Positions 25,163-34,129 of a stretch of 64,000 nucleotides of DNA are shown in pieces. This DNA is from Pedobacter antarcticus (GTDB lineage: Bacteria > Bacteroidota > Bacteroidia > Sphingobacteriales > Sphingobacteriaceae), in assembly GCF_900112985.1 (NCBI RefSeq), contig NZ_FONS01000003.1, forward strand, positions 310,001 through 374,000, written 5' to 3'. The notes under the pieces were generated by a model, which saw only the letters and a list, made by a program, of their open reading frames with translations, did not search any database and was not told the origin of the DNA. The translations under genes and the position numbers were made by a program. The stretch's first letter is position 1; each line of letters opens with the position of its first letter.

Positions 25163-27001
25163 ATGAACCATACTTTTCATATCCCCGTCCTTGGCTTAGG
25201 TTACTCTATCGACACTCCACTAAAAGTTGCCAGATACGGTATTTCTTCTGTCGTATCTATTGTAGATGATGAGCTGACAGAGAGAATGCGGATGTTCCAT
25301 ACCGTCTCTAATAATAGAACATATACACTAATCAGCAAAAATTCACCAGACAGCAGGGCCGCAAGGATTACAGCCTACCTGGACTTACTGGCAGATCTTG
25401 TTGATGAGCAATTCTGCACCTTACAGGAAAGCCCGTTTACAGCTGGCTCAGCCATACACCAATATTTTGAGCTGCTGCCGGAGTACTCCGAAGTTAAACA
25501 GTTATATAATGAACTTGGACAGGTGGCAGACCCGATCCTCAGGCTCTCGATAGAGACGCGTCTTCGTGAGAAGATGAAACCTGGAAGCATAGATGTTAAT
25601 ATCATGTCAAAAGTAGACAAGGCTAATTATAATACCGAAGGCGAAAACCTGGGTAATGACTACACTGACGCACTGGCAGCTATGCGCGGTTTTGCGAATA
25701 GTAAACTTAGCTCTGCGGTGGTAATTTCAGCAGGCTTGAATCCGCGTCTGTATACCTACATGGAGAACTGCCGCGATTTCTACCCAAAGGCGGACGGCAC
25801 ATTCAAAAAACAGATTATTTTAAAGGTGAGTGACTTCCGCTCTGCTTTAATCCAGGCCAAAATGTTGGCAAAGAAGGGTCTCTGGGTAAGCGAGTTCAGA
25901 ATTGAATCCGGATTAAATTGCGGCGGACATGCCTTCGCAACGGAAGGACTTCTGCTTGGACCTATTCTGGAAGAATTTAAGATAAAAAGAACTGAATTGC
26001 TTGACGAACTAAATGGCTTATATCAGCATGCATTGCTACAAAAAGAAATCAGTAGTATAAAACATCCTGGAATAAGAATCACAGCTCAGGGCGGAATTGG
26101 AACGGCTGAAGAGCATGAGTTTCTGCTAAACTATTATCAACTGGATGCTGCCGGCTGGGGAAGCCCTTTCCTTTTAGTTCCGGAAGCAACTAATGTTGAT
26201 GACCAAACTATAAAAAATTTGCAAACCGCAGAAGCGGACGATTTTTACATTAGCAATTCATCTCCATTAGGAGTGCTTTTCAATAATTTCAGAAAAAGCT
26301 CCATAGAACAGCAACGACTGGAAAGAATTGCCAAAGGCAGACCCGGAAGCCCTTGTACCAAAAAGTTTTTATCAACCAATACAGAATTCACAGCCCTACC
26401 TATCTGCACAGCATCCAGGGAATATCAGAATTTGAAAATAAAAGAACTGGACAGTCTGGAGCTCCAGCCCGCCGTCCATATGGCAAAATTGGAAGAAATC
26501 ACAGAAAAAATTTGTCTTTGTGAAGGATTGTGTGCTTCGGCCTATCTTAAAAATGGTTTAATGAAACCCAGAGAAAATAAGGCTGTAAGTATATGCCCAG
26601 GTCCGAACCTCGCCTACTTTGACCGCATTTATACGCTGAAAGAAATGGTGGGGCATATATACGGAAGAGAAACGATACGTTTCAAAACTCAAAGACCTAA
26701 TCTGTTTATCAATGAATTGAACTTATACCTGGACTATCTGAAAAAAGATATGGGTTTGCAGTTAGAGGAATTTACAGCAAAAAGAATCAAGTATTTTGAA
26801 AAGTTCAGTACTCAGTTACGCAACGGAATTCAGTACTACAGATCAATGATCCCTGAACTGATTTCACAGACTAATATGGCCGGACAGGAAATTTATCAGC
26901 AACTGGTCCAGGCAGAGGAAAAACTGGGATATTTAACTGGCAAACTACAGTTTACGGAGTTAACTCCTGCAGCTCAGGACGACCAGGGAATAAAACTTTA
27001 A
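25163..27001 (+). CDS. Uncharacterised FMN-binding TIM-barrel-like protein with cysteine cluster
   Basis: 612 residues from the ATG at 25163 (MNHTFHIPVLGLGYSIDTPL). Two stretches resemble nitronate monooxygenase-type flavin barrels: SGLNCGGHAF (249-258, like the EAGGH motif) and ITAQGGIGTAEEH (306-318, a phosphate-binding G-GGIG loop). The N-terminus (GISSVVSIVDDELTERMR) would be the first barrel strand. The C-terminal 160 residues contain a Cys cluster (C451, C453, C457, C478) suited to Fe-S or metal binding, and a helical tail. I do not recognise a named family. It is divergent from the FixL-like kinase and has a Fnr-type site upstream, so a redox role in low oxygen is likely but unproven. 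Confidence 0.75.
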   Translation: MNHTFHIPVLGLGYSIDTPLKVARYGISSVVSIVDDELTERMRMFHTVSNNRTYTLISKNSPDSRAARITAYLDLLADLVDEQFCTLQESPFTAGSAIHQYFELLPEYSEVKQLYNELGQVADPILRLSIETRLREKMKPGSIDVNIMSKVDKANYNTEGENLGNDYTDALAAMRGFANSKLSSAVVISAGLNPRLYTYMENCRDFYPKADGTFKKQIILKVSDFRSALIQAKMLAKKGLWVSEFRIESGLNCGGHAFATEGLLLGPILEEFKIKRTELLDELNGLYQHALLQKEISSIKHPGIRITAQGGIGTAEEHEFLLNYYQLDAAGWGSPFLLVPEATNVDDQTIKNLQTAEADDFYISNSSPLGVLFNNFRKSSIEQQRLERIAKGRPGSPCTKKFLSTNTEFTALPICTASREYQNLKIKELDSLELQPAVHMAKLEEITEKICLCEGLCASAYLKNGLMKPRENKAVSICPGPNLAYFDRIYTLKEMVGHIYGRETIRFKTQRPNLFINELNLYLDYLKKDMGLQLEEFTAKRIKYFEKFSTQLRNGIQYYRSMIPELISQTNMAGQEIYQQLVQAEEKLGYLTGKLQFTELTPAAQDDQGIKL

Positions 27002-27027
27002 CACCGATATTCTGCAATAAAATTAAA

Positions 27028-27050
27028 AAGGGCGAATTAAATTCGCCCTT
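27028..27050 (-). terminator. Intrinsic terminator
   Basis: AAGGGCGAAT-type stem of about 9-11 bp with an AT loop. The minus strand continues TTTTTAATTTT, so it best terminates the DUF4142 gene. It may also work for the convergent gene ending at 27001. Confidence 0.7.
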
Positions 27051-27110
27051 CAGACCTTTCCATCGGATCCCTCGACCTTTGAAAGAGGATTTTTCGCCTG
27101 CAACAACATT

Positions 27111-27734
27111 TTATTTAAGTTGTGCCTGCAATGCTTTTGCTTTCTCAAAGTGAGATTCGATCGTTGGAATAGCCTTGATGGCAAACTCACTAAGTTCTTT
27201 TTTCCTGTTAGAAGCACCTGCTTTAAATAAAGCTAAAATTTCTTCGTGATCGGAGATCACCATACCAATATAGTGTTTATCAAGTTCTTGCCCATTTGTT
27301 TTTCTCATATTTTCTAAATGGGTTTTCTCTTCTGTAGTCAAACCGGTAGGTAATACAATACCCAGTTTTCCTGACAAGTTTTTAAGATCTTTATTCAGCT
27401 GTGTATGATATTTCTTCAGGTTCATTGCAAAATCTTTAATTTTAGGATCAGATGATTTTGCTGCTATGTCTGCTAACTGTATCTCCCACATAGAATTCGC
27501 GCCTGCTTTTTTCATAAAGTCTGCGCCTTCACTATCAATATTTGACTGCATTAAATTTCCTGCTGTTTTTCCCTTGCCGTCACTTTTTGAGCTATCATTT
27601 ACAGTACTGTCACCCTGCGCAGTACTGTCGCTGGCGGTAGAATCACTGTCAACTGCTCTGCTTTCCGGGCTACGGCAAGACTGGATACCTAATGCAACCA
27701 GTATAATTAAACTTAAAAATCTCATTTTCTTCAT
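27111..27734 (-). CDS. DUF4142 lipoprotein
   Basis: 207 residues from the ATG at 27734 (MKKMRFLSLIILVALGIQSC, a lipoprotein signal with Cys20). A longer in-frame start at 27863 would put the signal peptide inside the protein and is rejected. A Ser/Asp-rich linker (about 21-70) precedes the helical DUF4142 domain with AGANSMWEIQLADIAAKS, MNLKKYHTQLNKDLK and ISDHEEILALFKAG. The spaced His residues hint at a ferritin-like bundle. Function is unknown, but members are secreted or envelope proteins often linked to stress. Confidence 0.88.
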   Translation of the reverse strand: MKKMRFLSLIILVALGIQSCRSPESRAVDSDSTASDSTAQGDSTVNDSSKSDGKGKTAGNLMQSNIDSEGADFMKKAGANSMWEIQLADIAAKSSDPKIKDFAMNLKKYHTQLNKDLKNLSGKLGIVLPTGLTTEEKTHLENMRKTNGQELDKHYIGMVISDHEEILALFKAGASNRKKELSEFAIKAIPTIESHFEKAKALQAQLK

Positions 27735-27898
27735 CAGTATATAATTTAAAAGGATTAATAAGGGCTTATTATTAATCTTTTGCCCTATAATATAGCTAGA
27801 ACACCTGCGGGGATAAAAAGTTTGTATAACAGTCCTTACAAACCGTATTTTTGGGAAAGCCAATCAGGCGTGATCTAACCACAATAATCAGTATAATT

Positions 27899-28747
27899 AT
27901 GAAAACGATGTTAAAAACAACACTGGCACTTTTGCTTGCCGCAGGTCTGAATTACACTGCAGTTGCCCAAGGAATTTCCCTGCCACAACCAAGTTCGGGC
28001 CAGACGGTTATCCAGGATTTTGGACTTGGTAAAATAACAGTTAAATATTCCCGTCCGAATACAAAAGGACGTGAGATATTCGGCGCGCTGGAACCCTATG
28101 GACAGGTATGGAGGACAGGTGCAAATAATGCGACTTCCATTACTTTTACAGAAGATATATCTCTTGAAGGCAAAAAAGTACCGGCCGGTGAATATGCCTT
28201 ATTTACAATCCCTGGTAAAAATGAATGGACTATAATTCTGAATAAGACTGTTAAACAATGGGGTTCTTATGAGTACAAGGAAGCTGACGATGTGATCAGG
28301 ATAAAAGTTAAACCGGTAACACTGAAGGACAAAACAGAAACTTTCTCCATCAACTTTACCGATGTGTATCCTACAAAAGCAACACTTCAGTTATTATGGG
28401 GCAGTACAATGGTACCCGTAAAACTAACTACAGATATTGATGCACGTGTTATGGCGAGTATTGATGAAGCGATGAAGGGCGATAAAAAACCTTACTTCCA
28501 GGCTGCCCAATACTACTTTGAAAACGGTAAGGACTTGAATAAAACGCTGGAATGGATGAATGCTGCAGAAACTGCAGATCCTAAAGCGCCCTGGGTTAAA
28601 TTGTGGAAAGGTCGCGTACAGTTAAAAATGGGCGATAAAAAAGGAGCGGCTGAAACTGCACAGGCAGGAATTAAGCTCTCCACTGAATTGAATAACCCCG
28701 AGTACATCCGTTTAAATACTGGTTTACTAGAAGAAACTAAAAAATAA
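27899..28747 (+). CDS. DUF2911 family secreted protein
   Basis: 282 residues from the ATG at 27899, giving a clean signal peptide (MLKTTLALLLAAGLNYTAVAQ). The DUF2911 domain covers about residues 30-165 (VKYSRPNTKGREIFG, YGQVWRTGANNAT, VPAGEYALFTIPG). The C-terminal ~90 residues are helical and TPR-like (FQAAQYYFENG, then WMNAAETADPKAPWVKLWKGR). Such proteins are common in Bacteroidota, and their function is unknown. The gene is divergent from the DUF4142 lipoprotein with about 160 bp between starts. Confidence 0.9.
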   Translation: MKTMLKTTLALLLAAGLNYTAVAQGISLPQPSSGQTVIQDFGLGKITVKYSRPNTKGREIFGALEPYGQVWRTGANNATSITFTEDISLEGKKVPAGEYALFTIPGKNEWTIILNKTVKQWGSYEYKEADDVIRIKVKPVTLKDKTETFSINFTDVYPTKATLQLLWGSTMVPVKLTTDIDARVMASIDEAMKGDKKPYFQAAQYYFENGKDLNKTLEWMNAAETADPKAPWVKLWKGRVQLKMGDKKGAAETAQAGIKLSTELNNPEYIRLNTGLLEETKK

Positions 28748-28789
28748 ACAAAAGAATATCATCAGAAGATGGTTCGACTATTGAGGTCT

Positions 28790-28824
28790 AAAGAGACCGT
28801 TTCTTAACTGGAAACGGTCTCTTT
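28790..28824. terminator. Bidirectional terminator overlapping the symporter 3' end
   Basis: A perfect 14-bp stem (AAAGAGACCGTTTC and its complement) with a 7-nt loop lies between convergent genes. The right arm is inside the last codons of the Na+ symporter gene, so coding and terminator functions share bases. Confidence 0.8.
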
Positions 28825-30504
28825 CGGTTTCATAAAGAATTGCAGAAGTATCGCAATCCCCACAACCAGCACACATCCAATAACATTCAGCCATAGATAC
28901 GCAACCTGATCAAAATAGCCGCAGATGCAAACGATAGCCTCGGCGGCCAGTGCAGCAATAAATACTGCCCTTCCTCCGACATGTTTACAATAAAATGCGA
29001 CTAGAAACACGCCTAGAATAGTCCCGTAGATATAAGAACCCAGAATATTAACAGCCTCGATCAGATTGCCTATTTTACTGGCATATAAAGCCATTATAAT
29101 ACAAATACCACCCCAGATCAGAGTTGACCACCGGGAGGCCCTCAGATAATTTTCCGGGCTCGCATTTTTATTAATCAGTCTTTTATAAATATCAACAACA
29201 CTGGTTGAAGCCAGCGAATTTAGCGCACTTGCGGTCGAACCCATCGAGGCGAGGAAAATAATCGCAATCAGTAAACCAACTAATCCCTGCGGGAGGTAGC
29301 TCGTCACGAAACTCAGGAATATATAATTATTGTCATTGGTATCTGCTCCCGGATCATTTTTGTGCATCAGATCGGTCAACTCGGTTCTGATGGTCTTGGT
29401 CCGTTCGTCAGCTATTTTTAAAACTTCACGCTGTTCATCTATTTGCTGTTTGTCGCCTTTATCTAATGCGGCATTCAGTTTCCTCAACTCACGCTGTTTA
29501 CTTTCAAAAGCGGCATCACTTTTCTTTTCCAGTTGTTCGAGTTCCGGTTTATATGCACTCTTTTGCAACTTATTCAACTCAAAACTGTTAAAAAAAACAG
29601 GCGGCTTATTATACTGATAAAAGGTAAATACCAATACTCCGATAAGAAGAATCAGGAATTGCATCGGTATTTTAACTAGACCATTCATTAACAGGCCCAG
29701 CCTGCTTTGGTTGACGGAAGAACCAGTCAGATAACGTCCAACCTGACTCTGGTCTGTTCCGAAATAGGATAACTGCAGAAAAAAACCGCCAATAAGCCCA
29801 CTCCAAACCGTATAAGGATTATTCAGGTCAAACTTAAAATCAATAGCTTCTGTACGTCCCATCTTCCCGGCTATGCTGATTGCTTTACTGAACCCGATAT
29901 CTGCAGGCAGTAAATGAACGACCATGATACCGGCTGCAAAAAGTCCGCAGAAGATAATACTCATTTGCAGCATCTGCGTATAGGATACTGCCTTTGTCCC
30001 GCCATAAGCAGTATAGGCTACAACAATTCCTCCAATCAGTAAAGTGGTAACCGTCGTATTAATCTGCAGGATTGTGGATAAGATAATAGACGGTGCATAA
30101 ATCGTGATCCCTGTGGACAGTCCGCGTTGTATTAAAAAAAGGAAAGCTGTTAGTGCGCGTGTCTTCAGATCGAATCGTTGTTCGAGATATTCGTAGGCTG
30201 TATAGACCTTAAGCCGGTGAAAAATAGGCACAAAGGTTATGCAAAGCACAATCATCGCTAAAGGCAGCCCGAAATAAAACTGTACAAAGCCCATGCCTGT
30301 AGAATAGGCTAAACCGGGAGCTGAAAGGAAGGTAATTGCGCTGGCCTGTGTGGCCATTACCGAAAGACATACGCTATACCACGGCATACTCTGATTACCA
30401 AGTAGGTAGCCATCTATATTCTGCGCTCCACGGCTCTTATAAACGCCGTAGGAAACAATCAGGATTAAGGTGAGGCTTAATACAGCCCAATCGGTATAAC
30501 TCAT
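28804..30504 (-). CDS. Sodium:solute symporter (SSS family)
   Basis: 566 residues, about 13 membrane helices. The sodium-site type sequences AQNIDGYLLGNQSMPW, MATQASAITFLSAPG and the family signature region around ASMGSTASALNSLAS identify it. Between helices, residues ~300-392 form an unusual charged insert (LEQLEKKSDAAFESKQREL, LNAALDKGDKQQIDEQREV) predicted to be a coiled coil. The substrate is unknown; the neighbouring PIG-L deacetylase suggests an amino sugar or its product. It follows a 43-residue membrane protein gene (ATGA overlap), forming a three-gene operon. Confidence 0.92.
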   Translation of the reverse strand: MSYTDWAVLSLTLILIVSYGVYKSRGAQNIDGYLLGNQSMPWYSVCLSVMATQASAITFLSAPGLAYSTGMGFVQFYFGLPLAMIVLCITFVPIFHRLKVYTAYEYLEQRFDLKTRALTAFLFLIQRGLSTGITIYAPSIILSTILQINTTVTTLLIGGIVVAYTAYGGTKAVSYTQMLQMSIIFCGLFAAGIMVVHLLPADIGFSKAISIAGKMGRTEAIDFKFDLNNPYTVWSGLIGGFFLQLSYFGTDQSQVGRYLTGSSVNQSRLGLLMNGLVKIPMQFLILLIGVLVFTFYQYNKPPVFFNSFELNKLQKSAYKPELEQLEKKSDAAFESKQRELRKLNAALDKGDKQQIDEQREVLKIADERTKTIRTELTDLMHKNDPGADTNDNNYIFLSFVTSYLPQGLVGLLIAIIFLASMGSTASALNSLASTSVVDIYKRLINKNASPENYLRASRWSTLIWGGICIIMALYASKIGNLIEAVNILGSYIYGTILGVFLVAFYCKHVGGRAVFIAALAAEAIVCICGYFDQVAYLWLNVIGCVLVVGIAILLQFFMKPKETVSS

Positions 30505-30632
30505 TTATAGTATTGTGTAAACAGGTAAAATAAAACGATAAGCAGAATCAGCCAGTAAATCAGCAAGCGATAAAACTTTCGCCAGCTGCTGGCAAAAGGA
30601 GGTAGTTCCGGGTCTCTTTTATTGACTTTCAT
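30501..30632 (-). CDS. Small single-pass membrane protein between PIG-L and symporter genes
   Basis: 43 residues, MKVNKRDPELPPFASSWRKF followed by one hydrophobic helix (LLIYWLILLIVLFYLF). It starts 14 nt inside the end of the PIG-L gene and its TGA overlaps the symporter ATG (ATGA), a coupling that strongly suggests a real gene. The arrangement recalls small helper subunits of other sodium:solute symporters, such as YhdT (DUF997) beside PanF, though no sequence likeness is claimed. Confidence 0.75.
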   Translation of the reverse strand: MKVNKRDPELPPFASSWRKFYRLLIYWLILLIVLFYLFTQYYK

Positions 30633-33072
30633 GATTTGGATTATTACTGGAAATCAGATTTACAAAAAGGCGATAGGCTCCCGGTACCCCAGCCGGTAAT
30701 TCTCTGAAAAATGCAAGAGAAGTATAGACGAATTTCCCTTTTCCGTACTTCGTCAGCAGCAGGGACCCATTAGCTGGCGCAGCTCCCAGGTCATGCATAC
30801 TGAATAAAGCTGTATAGCGTGAATCAAATTCAGAGGCAAAATATAATCCCCTCTCCTGGATCCAACCTTCAAAATCTGCTTTAGTTATTTTATTCGGATA
30901 ATTTAAGGCCGGATGATCTGGATGCAGGAAAGTAACTTCGGCGTCTTCTTCGGTAACTCTTTCCCTGGTCAGTTTCATCGGATAAGGGCCAGGCGACTCC
31001 AATTTTAATGGCGAATCGACGTTATATTGTACCAGCAGTGTACCACCTGCGGATACGTATTCAAGTAAACGAGGCTGCATGGCCTTAATCTCATTACTTA
31101 TATTGTACAACCTGACTCCGGTAATCACAGCATCATAAACAGAAAGGTCACTGCTTAAAATCTGCGCAGGACTTAACTGGGTAACTTGATAGCCAATCTG
31201 TTGAAGGGACTGCGGAATAAGGTCTCCGGCTCCAGCTATATAAGCAATTTTCTTACCGCCATAATGAAGTTCTGTCTGTACTGCTTTTGCTTCTGCTTCT
31301 GGAAATAAGGTCAATACCGGTATATGGTCATAACGGATTTCCTGATAACCTTTCGTATAAGATTTCCCTCCTGTTTCGATTTCCAATGTTATCGTACCGC
31401 CTTTGCTGCTACGCTCAGGGGTCACAGCTACTTCTATATCCTGAATGACACCTTTGCCATTCAGCTGAAATGGTATATTATTCCGGTCCGCTTTCCAGCC
31501 TTGTGGCAAACTGATTTTCAGGTTACCTGAACTCCTGGTCATAAAGCTTCTGAGCTTAATTGTTATTTTTTTAGTTTCACCGTTTAAAAAAAGATAAGAA
31601 GCTGCATTCATCGTCGCCGTTACTGGCGGAGCAATAACTGCAGGGTTAATCAGCTCGCCTTTTACCGGATCAGTTTCTGAGAAAACTAAAGACCTGTTAA
31701 GTTTAATCTCCTGCCCCCCGATTTCCAGTTTTAGCGGTCCTGTTCCCGCGCCGGGGGCTTCGGGTTGTCCCAGTTCTTCATAAGATTCTACTTTAAATGA
31801 ACCCAGCGTATGTTTCTCTCTCAACCAGTAGGGCTGGCTAATTTCAAAAGTATTTGCGTCTATTTTCCACTCTGCCTTTAAAGGAATACCTGGTTTCAAT
31901 GCTAATTTACGTCCATCGGGTAATATCAAATTAACGGGTATTTTTGAGTCTTTTCCCAAACGCGACAAAACATCTAGTTTTATCGGAATTTCTTCCTGTA
32001 GGGCGTATATCGGTTCTGCTACTTTTGCCTGAATATAAATTCCTGCACAATCAAGAATCAGCTCATCAAGCAGTTCATGCCGGAACTCAAGGCCGCGGAC
32101 TGCAGTCTTTAATTCAAGCAACCCGGGTAATGAGGCCGCCGGATCAGCAGAATCATAATTCCTGATAATTGTTCGCAGTAAGTCTTTTGTCTTTTGTGGG
32201 ATTTTGTTGCGGCCGAGCGTAAGGTCTATACCGTCAAAAATATCCTGTTTTGCAGGTTCGCCGGCAACAGGAAGGAAATATTCGGGCGCCGGTCCTCGCT
32301 GCCTTGCCGTGCCGAAACCCTGGCTTTTGTGATTTGTACGGCTCTCTGCTGCTATCTCACCATAACTCTTACCTAGAATTGGGTTGTACACCCCAGCATC
32401 TATTTTCAACTGGTCTTCCGCTGTAGTATTTACAGAGCCAAAACTAAATGTATTCCACATTATCCTTTTCGCCTGCCAGGTTTTCACATAACGGAGTTGT
32501 TCAGGAAATTTTTTAGGATCAGCTGCTGCAATGAATGCCTCCCTGGCAATAATAGCAGATGCTGCATGATGGCCGTGACCTGCTCTTTCATCTTCTGGAA
32601 AACGTGTTATAATCACGTCCGGACGGAATGACCGGATAATCCAAACAGCATTCCCAAGAATCTTCTGGTGGTCCCAGATTTTGAGTGTCTCTGCTGAAGT
32701 CTTAGAGAAACCAAAATCATTGGCTGTGCTAAAAAACTGTACTGCACCATCCATTCTTCTGGCAGCCAGTAACTCCTGAGTTCTGATCAAGCCCAGTAAT
32801 TCCCCTTGTTCGGTACCAATAAGGTTCTGGCCGCCGTCACCGCGGGTAAGAGACAAATATCCGGTTCTTACTTTTCTTTCTTTAGCCAGATAAGAAAGTA
32901 ACCTCGTATTTTCATCATCTGGATGGGCTGCCATGTATAAAACACTGCCGGAAACCTCTAAAGCAGCCAGTTGAAGCCTGATCTCCGCTGAAGTTCGCTG
33001 GGTAGCCGGTTGCGCATGTCCGGATAGTGGAAACAGTATTAGCAGGCAATACAAATATTTTCGGTGTAGCAT
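30619..33072 (-). CDS. Secreted PIG-L family deacetylase
   Basis: 817 residues with a signal peptide (YCLLILFPLSGHAQP). The PIG-L/LmbE zinc site is present: AAHPDDEN near residue 47 and HGHHAASA near residue 170. After the ~300-residue catalytic domain come beta-rich regions (probable accessory Ig-like domains) and a C-terminal segment (about 590-810) with ThuA/GATase-like features (YDAVITGVRLYNISN, GGTLLVQYN). PIG-L enzymes remove N-acetyl groups from sugars such as GlcNAc derivatives. It is first in an operon with the small membrane protein and the symporter. Confidence 0.9.
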   Translation of the reverse strand: MLHRKYLYCLLILFPLSGHAQPATQRTSAEIRLQLAALEVSGSVLYMAAHPDDENTRLLSYLAKERKVRTGYLSLTRGDGGQNLIGTEQGELLGLIRTQELLAARRMDGAVQFFSTANDFGFSKTSAETLKIWDHQKILGNAVWIIRSFRPDVIITRFPEDERAGHGHHAASAIIAREAFIAAADPKKFPEQLRYVKTWQAKRIMWNTFSFGSVNTTAEDQLKIDAGVYNPILGKSYGEIAAESRTNHKSQGFGTARQRGPAPEYFLPVAGEPAKQDIFDGIDLTLGRNKIPQKTKDLLRTIIRNYDSADPAASLPGLLELKTAVRGLEFRHELLDELILDCAGIYIQAKVAEPIYALQEEIPIKLDVLSRLGKDSKIPVNLILPDGRKLALKPGIPLKAEWKIDANTFEISQPYWLREKHTLGSFKVESYEELGQPEAPGAGTGPLKLEIGGQEIKLNRSLVFSETDPVKGELINPAVIAPPVTATMNAASYLFLNGETKKITIKLRSFMTRSSGNLKISLPQGWKADRNNIPFQLNGKGVIQDIEVAVTPERSSKGGTITLEIETGGKSYTKGYQEIRYDHIPVLTLFPEAEAKAVQTELHYGGKKIAYIAGAGDLIPQSLQQIGYQVTQLSPAQILSSDLSVYDAVITGVRLYNISNEIKAMQPRLLEYVSAGGTLLVQYNVDSPLKLESPGPYPMKLTRERVTEEDAEVTFLHPDHPALNYPNKITKADFEGWIQERGLYFASEFDSRYTALFSMHDLGAAPANGSLLLTKYGKGKFVYTSLAFFRELPAGVPGAYRLFVNLISSNNPNHESQ

Positions 33073-33106
33073 AGTCTTGTTTTACGACCGAAAATAATTA
33101 AAAAAA

Positions 33107-33150
33107 CCTGTATCCAGGGATTTCGCTGTTGCGAAATCCCTGGATACAGG
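33107..33150 (-). terminator. Strong intrinsic terminator, 20-bp perfect stem
   Basis: Positions 33107-33126 pair perfectly with 33131-33150 around a TGTT loop. The minus strand then reads TTTTTTAATTATTTT, so it terminates the LEA-like lipoprotein gene ahead of the PIG-L operon. Confidence 0.9.
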
Positions 33151-33193
33151 TAACAATCCTGTCCGTTTAATCACAGCCAGGTAATTTCTCCGA

Positions 33194-33793
33194 TTAGAGC
33201 AGAATTTTGCTGCTTACTTCTTTGTCAATACTGATAAACCCTGGGTATTTGATTAATGAGTTTCCGACCTTAATACTCGGTCTGACTTTAAGTGTAATCA
33301 ATCCTTTTTTCTCGTTGGGACCACTTCCACCTTTTAAAAATTCTGAGATTTCAGCCATAACCTTTCTGTTGGAAACAAACTGATAAATATTAGCAGTCAT
33401 ATCAACCGGAACAACAATAGTCCCACCTGCAGGAATATTAACCTCCTGATCTACAAATCCTGTAGCCAATTCCTGTTTATTGATCAAAACTTTATATTCG
33501 AATTGATTAATTGCAGCGAGTACGCCAGAAGGATTCGTAATTTCAAGATTTAACCGGGCACGCAAAGGCACGTCCTTACGCAACAAGCTGAAAGCTACCG
33601 CGGGTAAACTGCCCAGATTGATTTCATTATTATTTAAAAGCTTCTTAATATCTGTGCCAGCGACACTGATCTGATCGGCAGATACAACTTTGTACCGGCA
33701 TTTCTCCAACGCCTTAATTTGTTTCGTCTGCTGATTCAGCCCGCAGCCTGCAAGCGTAAATAATGCCAGGGCAATAATTAGTATTTTTTTCAT
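33194..33793 (-). CDS. LEA type 2-like lipoprotein
   Basis: 199 residues with a lipoprotein signal (MKKILIIALALFTLAGCG, Cys17). The body is a beta-sandwich-like LEA-14/WHy domain (LRARLNLEITNPSGVLAAIN, FEYKVLINKQELATGFVD, NIPAGGTIVVPVDM), where the NPS turn and alternating strands are typical. Function in bacteria is not established; it would sit in the envelope. It stands alone with a strong terminator downstream. Confidence 0.82.
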   Translation of the reverse strand: MKKILIIALALFTLAGCGLNQQTKQIKALEKCRYKVVSADQISVAGTDIKKLLNNNEINLGSLPAVAFSLLRKDVPLRARLNLEITNPSGVLAAINQFEYKVLINKQELATGFVDQEVNIPAGGTIVVPVDMTANIYQFVSNRKVMAEISEFLKGGSGPNEKKGLITLKVRPSIKVGNSLIKYPGFISIDKEVSSKILL

Positions 33794-33845
33794 GGGTAGA
33801 ATGTTAACCTTTCCGGCAAATATATCCGGAATAGGTATAACGGCA

Positions 33846-33871
33846 AAATCCGGGAATATTGTCCCGGATTT
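33846..33871 (-). terminator. Hairpin, probable terminator
   Basis: A 10-bp perfect stem (AAATCCGGGA / TCCCGGATTT) with a 6-nt loop follows the small membrane protein gene on the minus strand. The T-run is weak. Confidence 0.5.
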
Positions 33872-33894
33872 AATAAATCGATCTTTCAGGCGAT

Positions 33895-34053
33895 CTATAT
33901 TTTCGGATCCTGATGTTTTTCTGGTTTAATCTCGGACTGCATCTTTTCCTTTTCCCAATTTTTACGGTCAGCACGATTTTTAATCATCAGCCATATAATC
34001 AGAATCAGTAAAAAGAGCGCCGCTCCTGCGATAAGCATTAAATCTATATTCAT
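33895..34053 (-). CDS. Small membrane protein, 52 aa
   Basis: MNIDLMLIAGAALFLLILII... forms one N-terminal membrane helix, followed by a highly charged cytoplasmic tail (KNRADRKNWEKEKMQSEIKP). The frame is complete with start and stop and a following hairpin. No family is recognised. It lies about 75 bp past the DoxX stop on the same strand and may be read through from that operon. Confidence 0.6.
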   Translation of the reverse strand: MNIDLMLIAGAALFLLILIIWLMIKNRADRKNWEKEKMQSEIKPEKHQDPKI

Positions 34054-34129
34054 ACACTGAAATTACTTCAACAAAATGAACCCTGTTTAAAGCGTTTATC
34101 ATTAAACCGTTAAGTTTAACCGTTAATAA

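Noticed and set aside
27735-27863. Upstream extension of the DUF4142 gene
   Set aside because: It would bury the lipoprotein signal peptide inside the protein; the ATG at 27734 is the sensible start.
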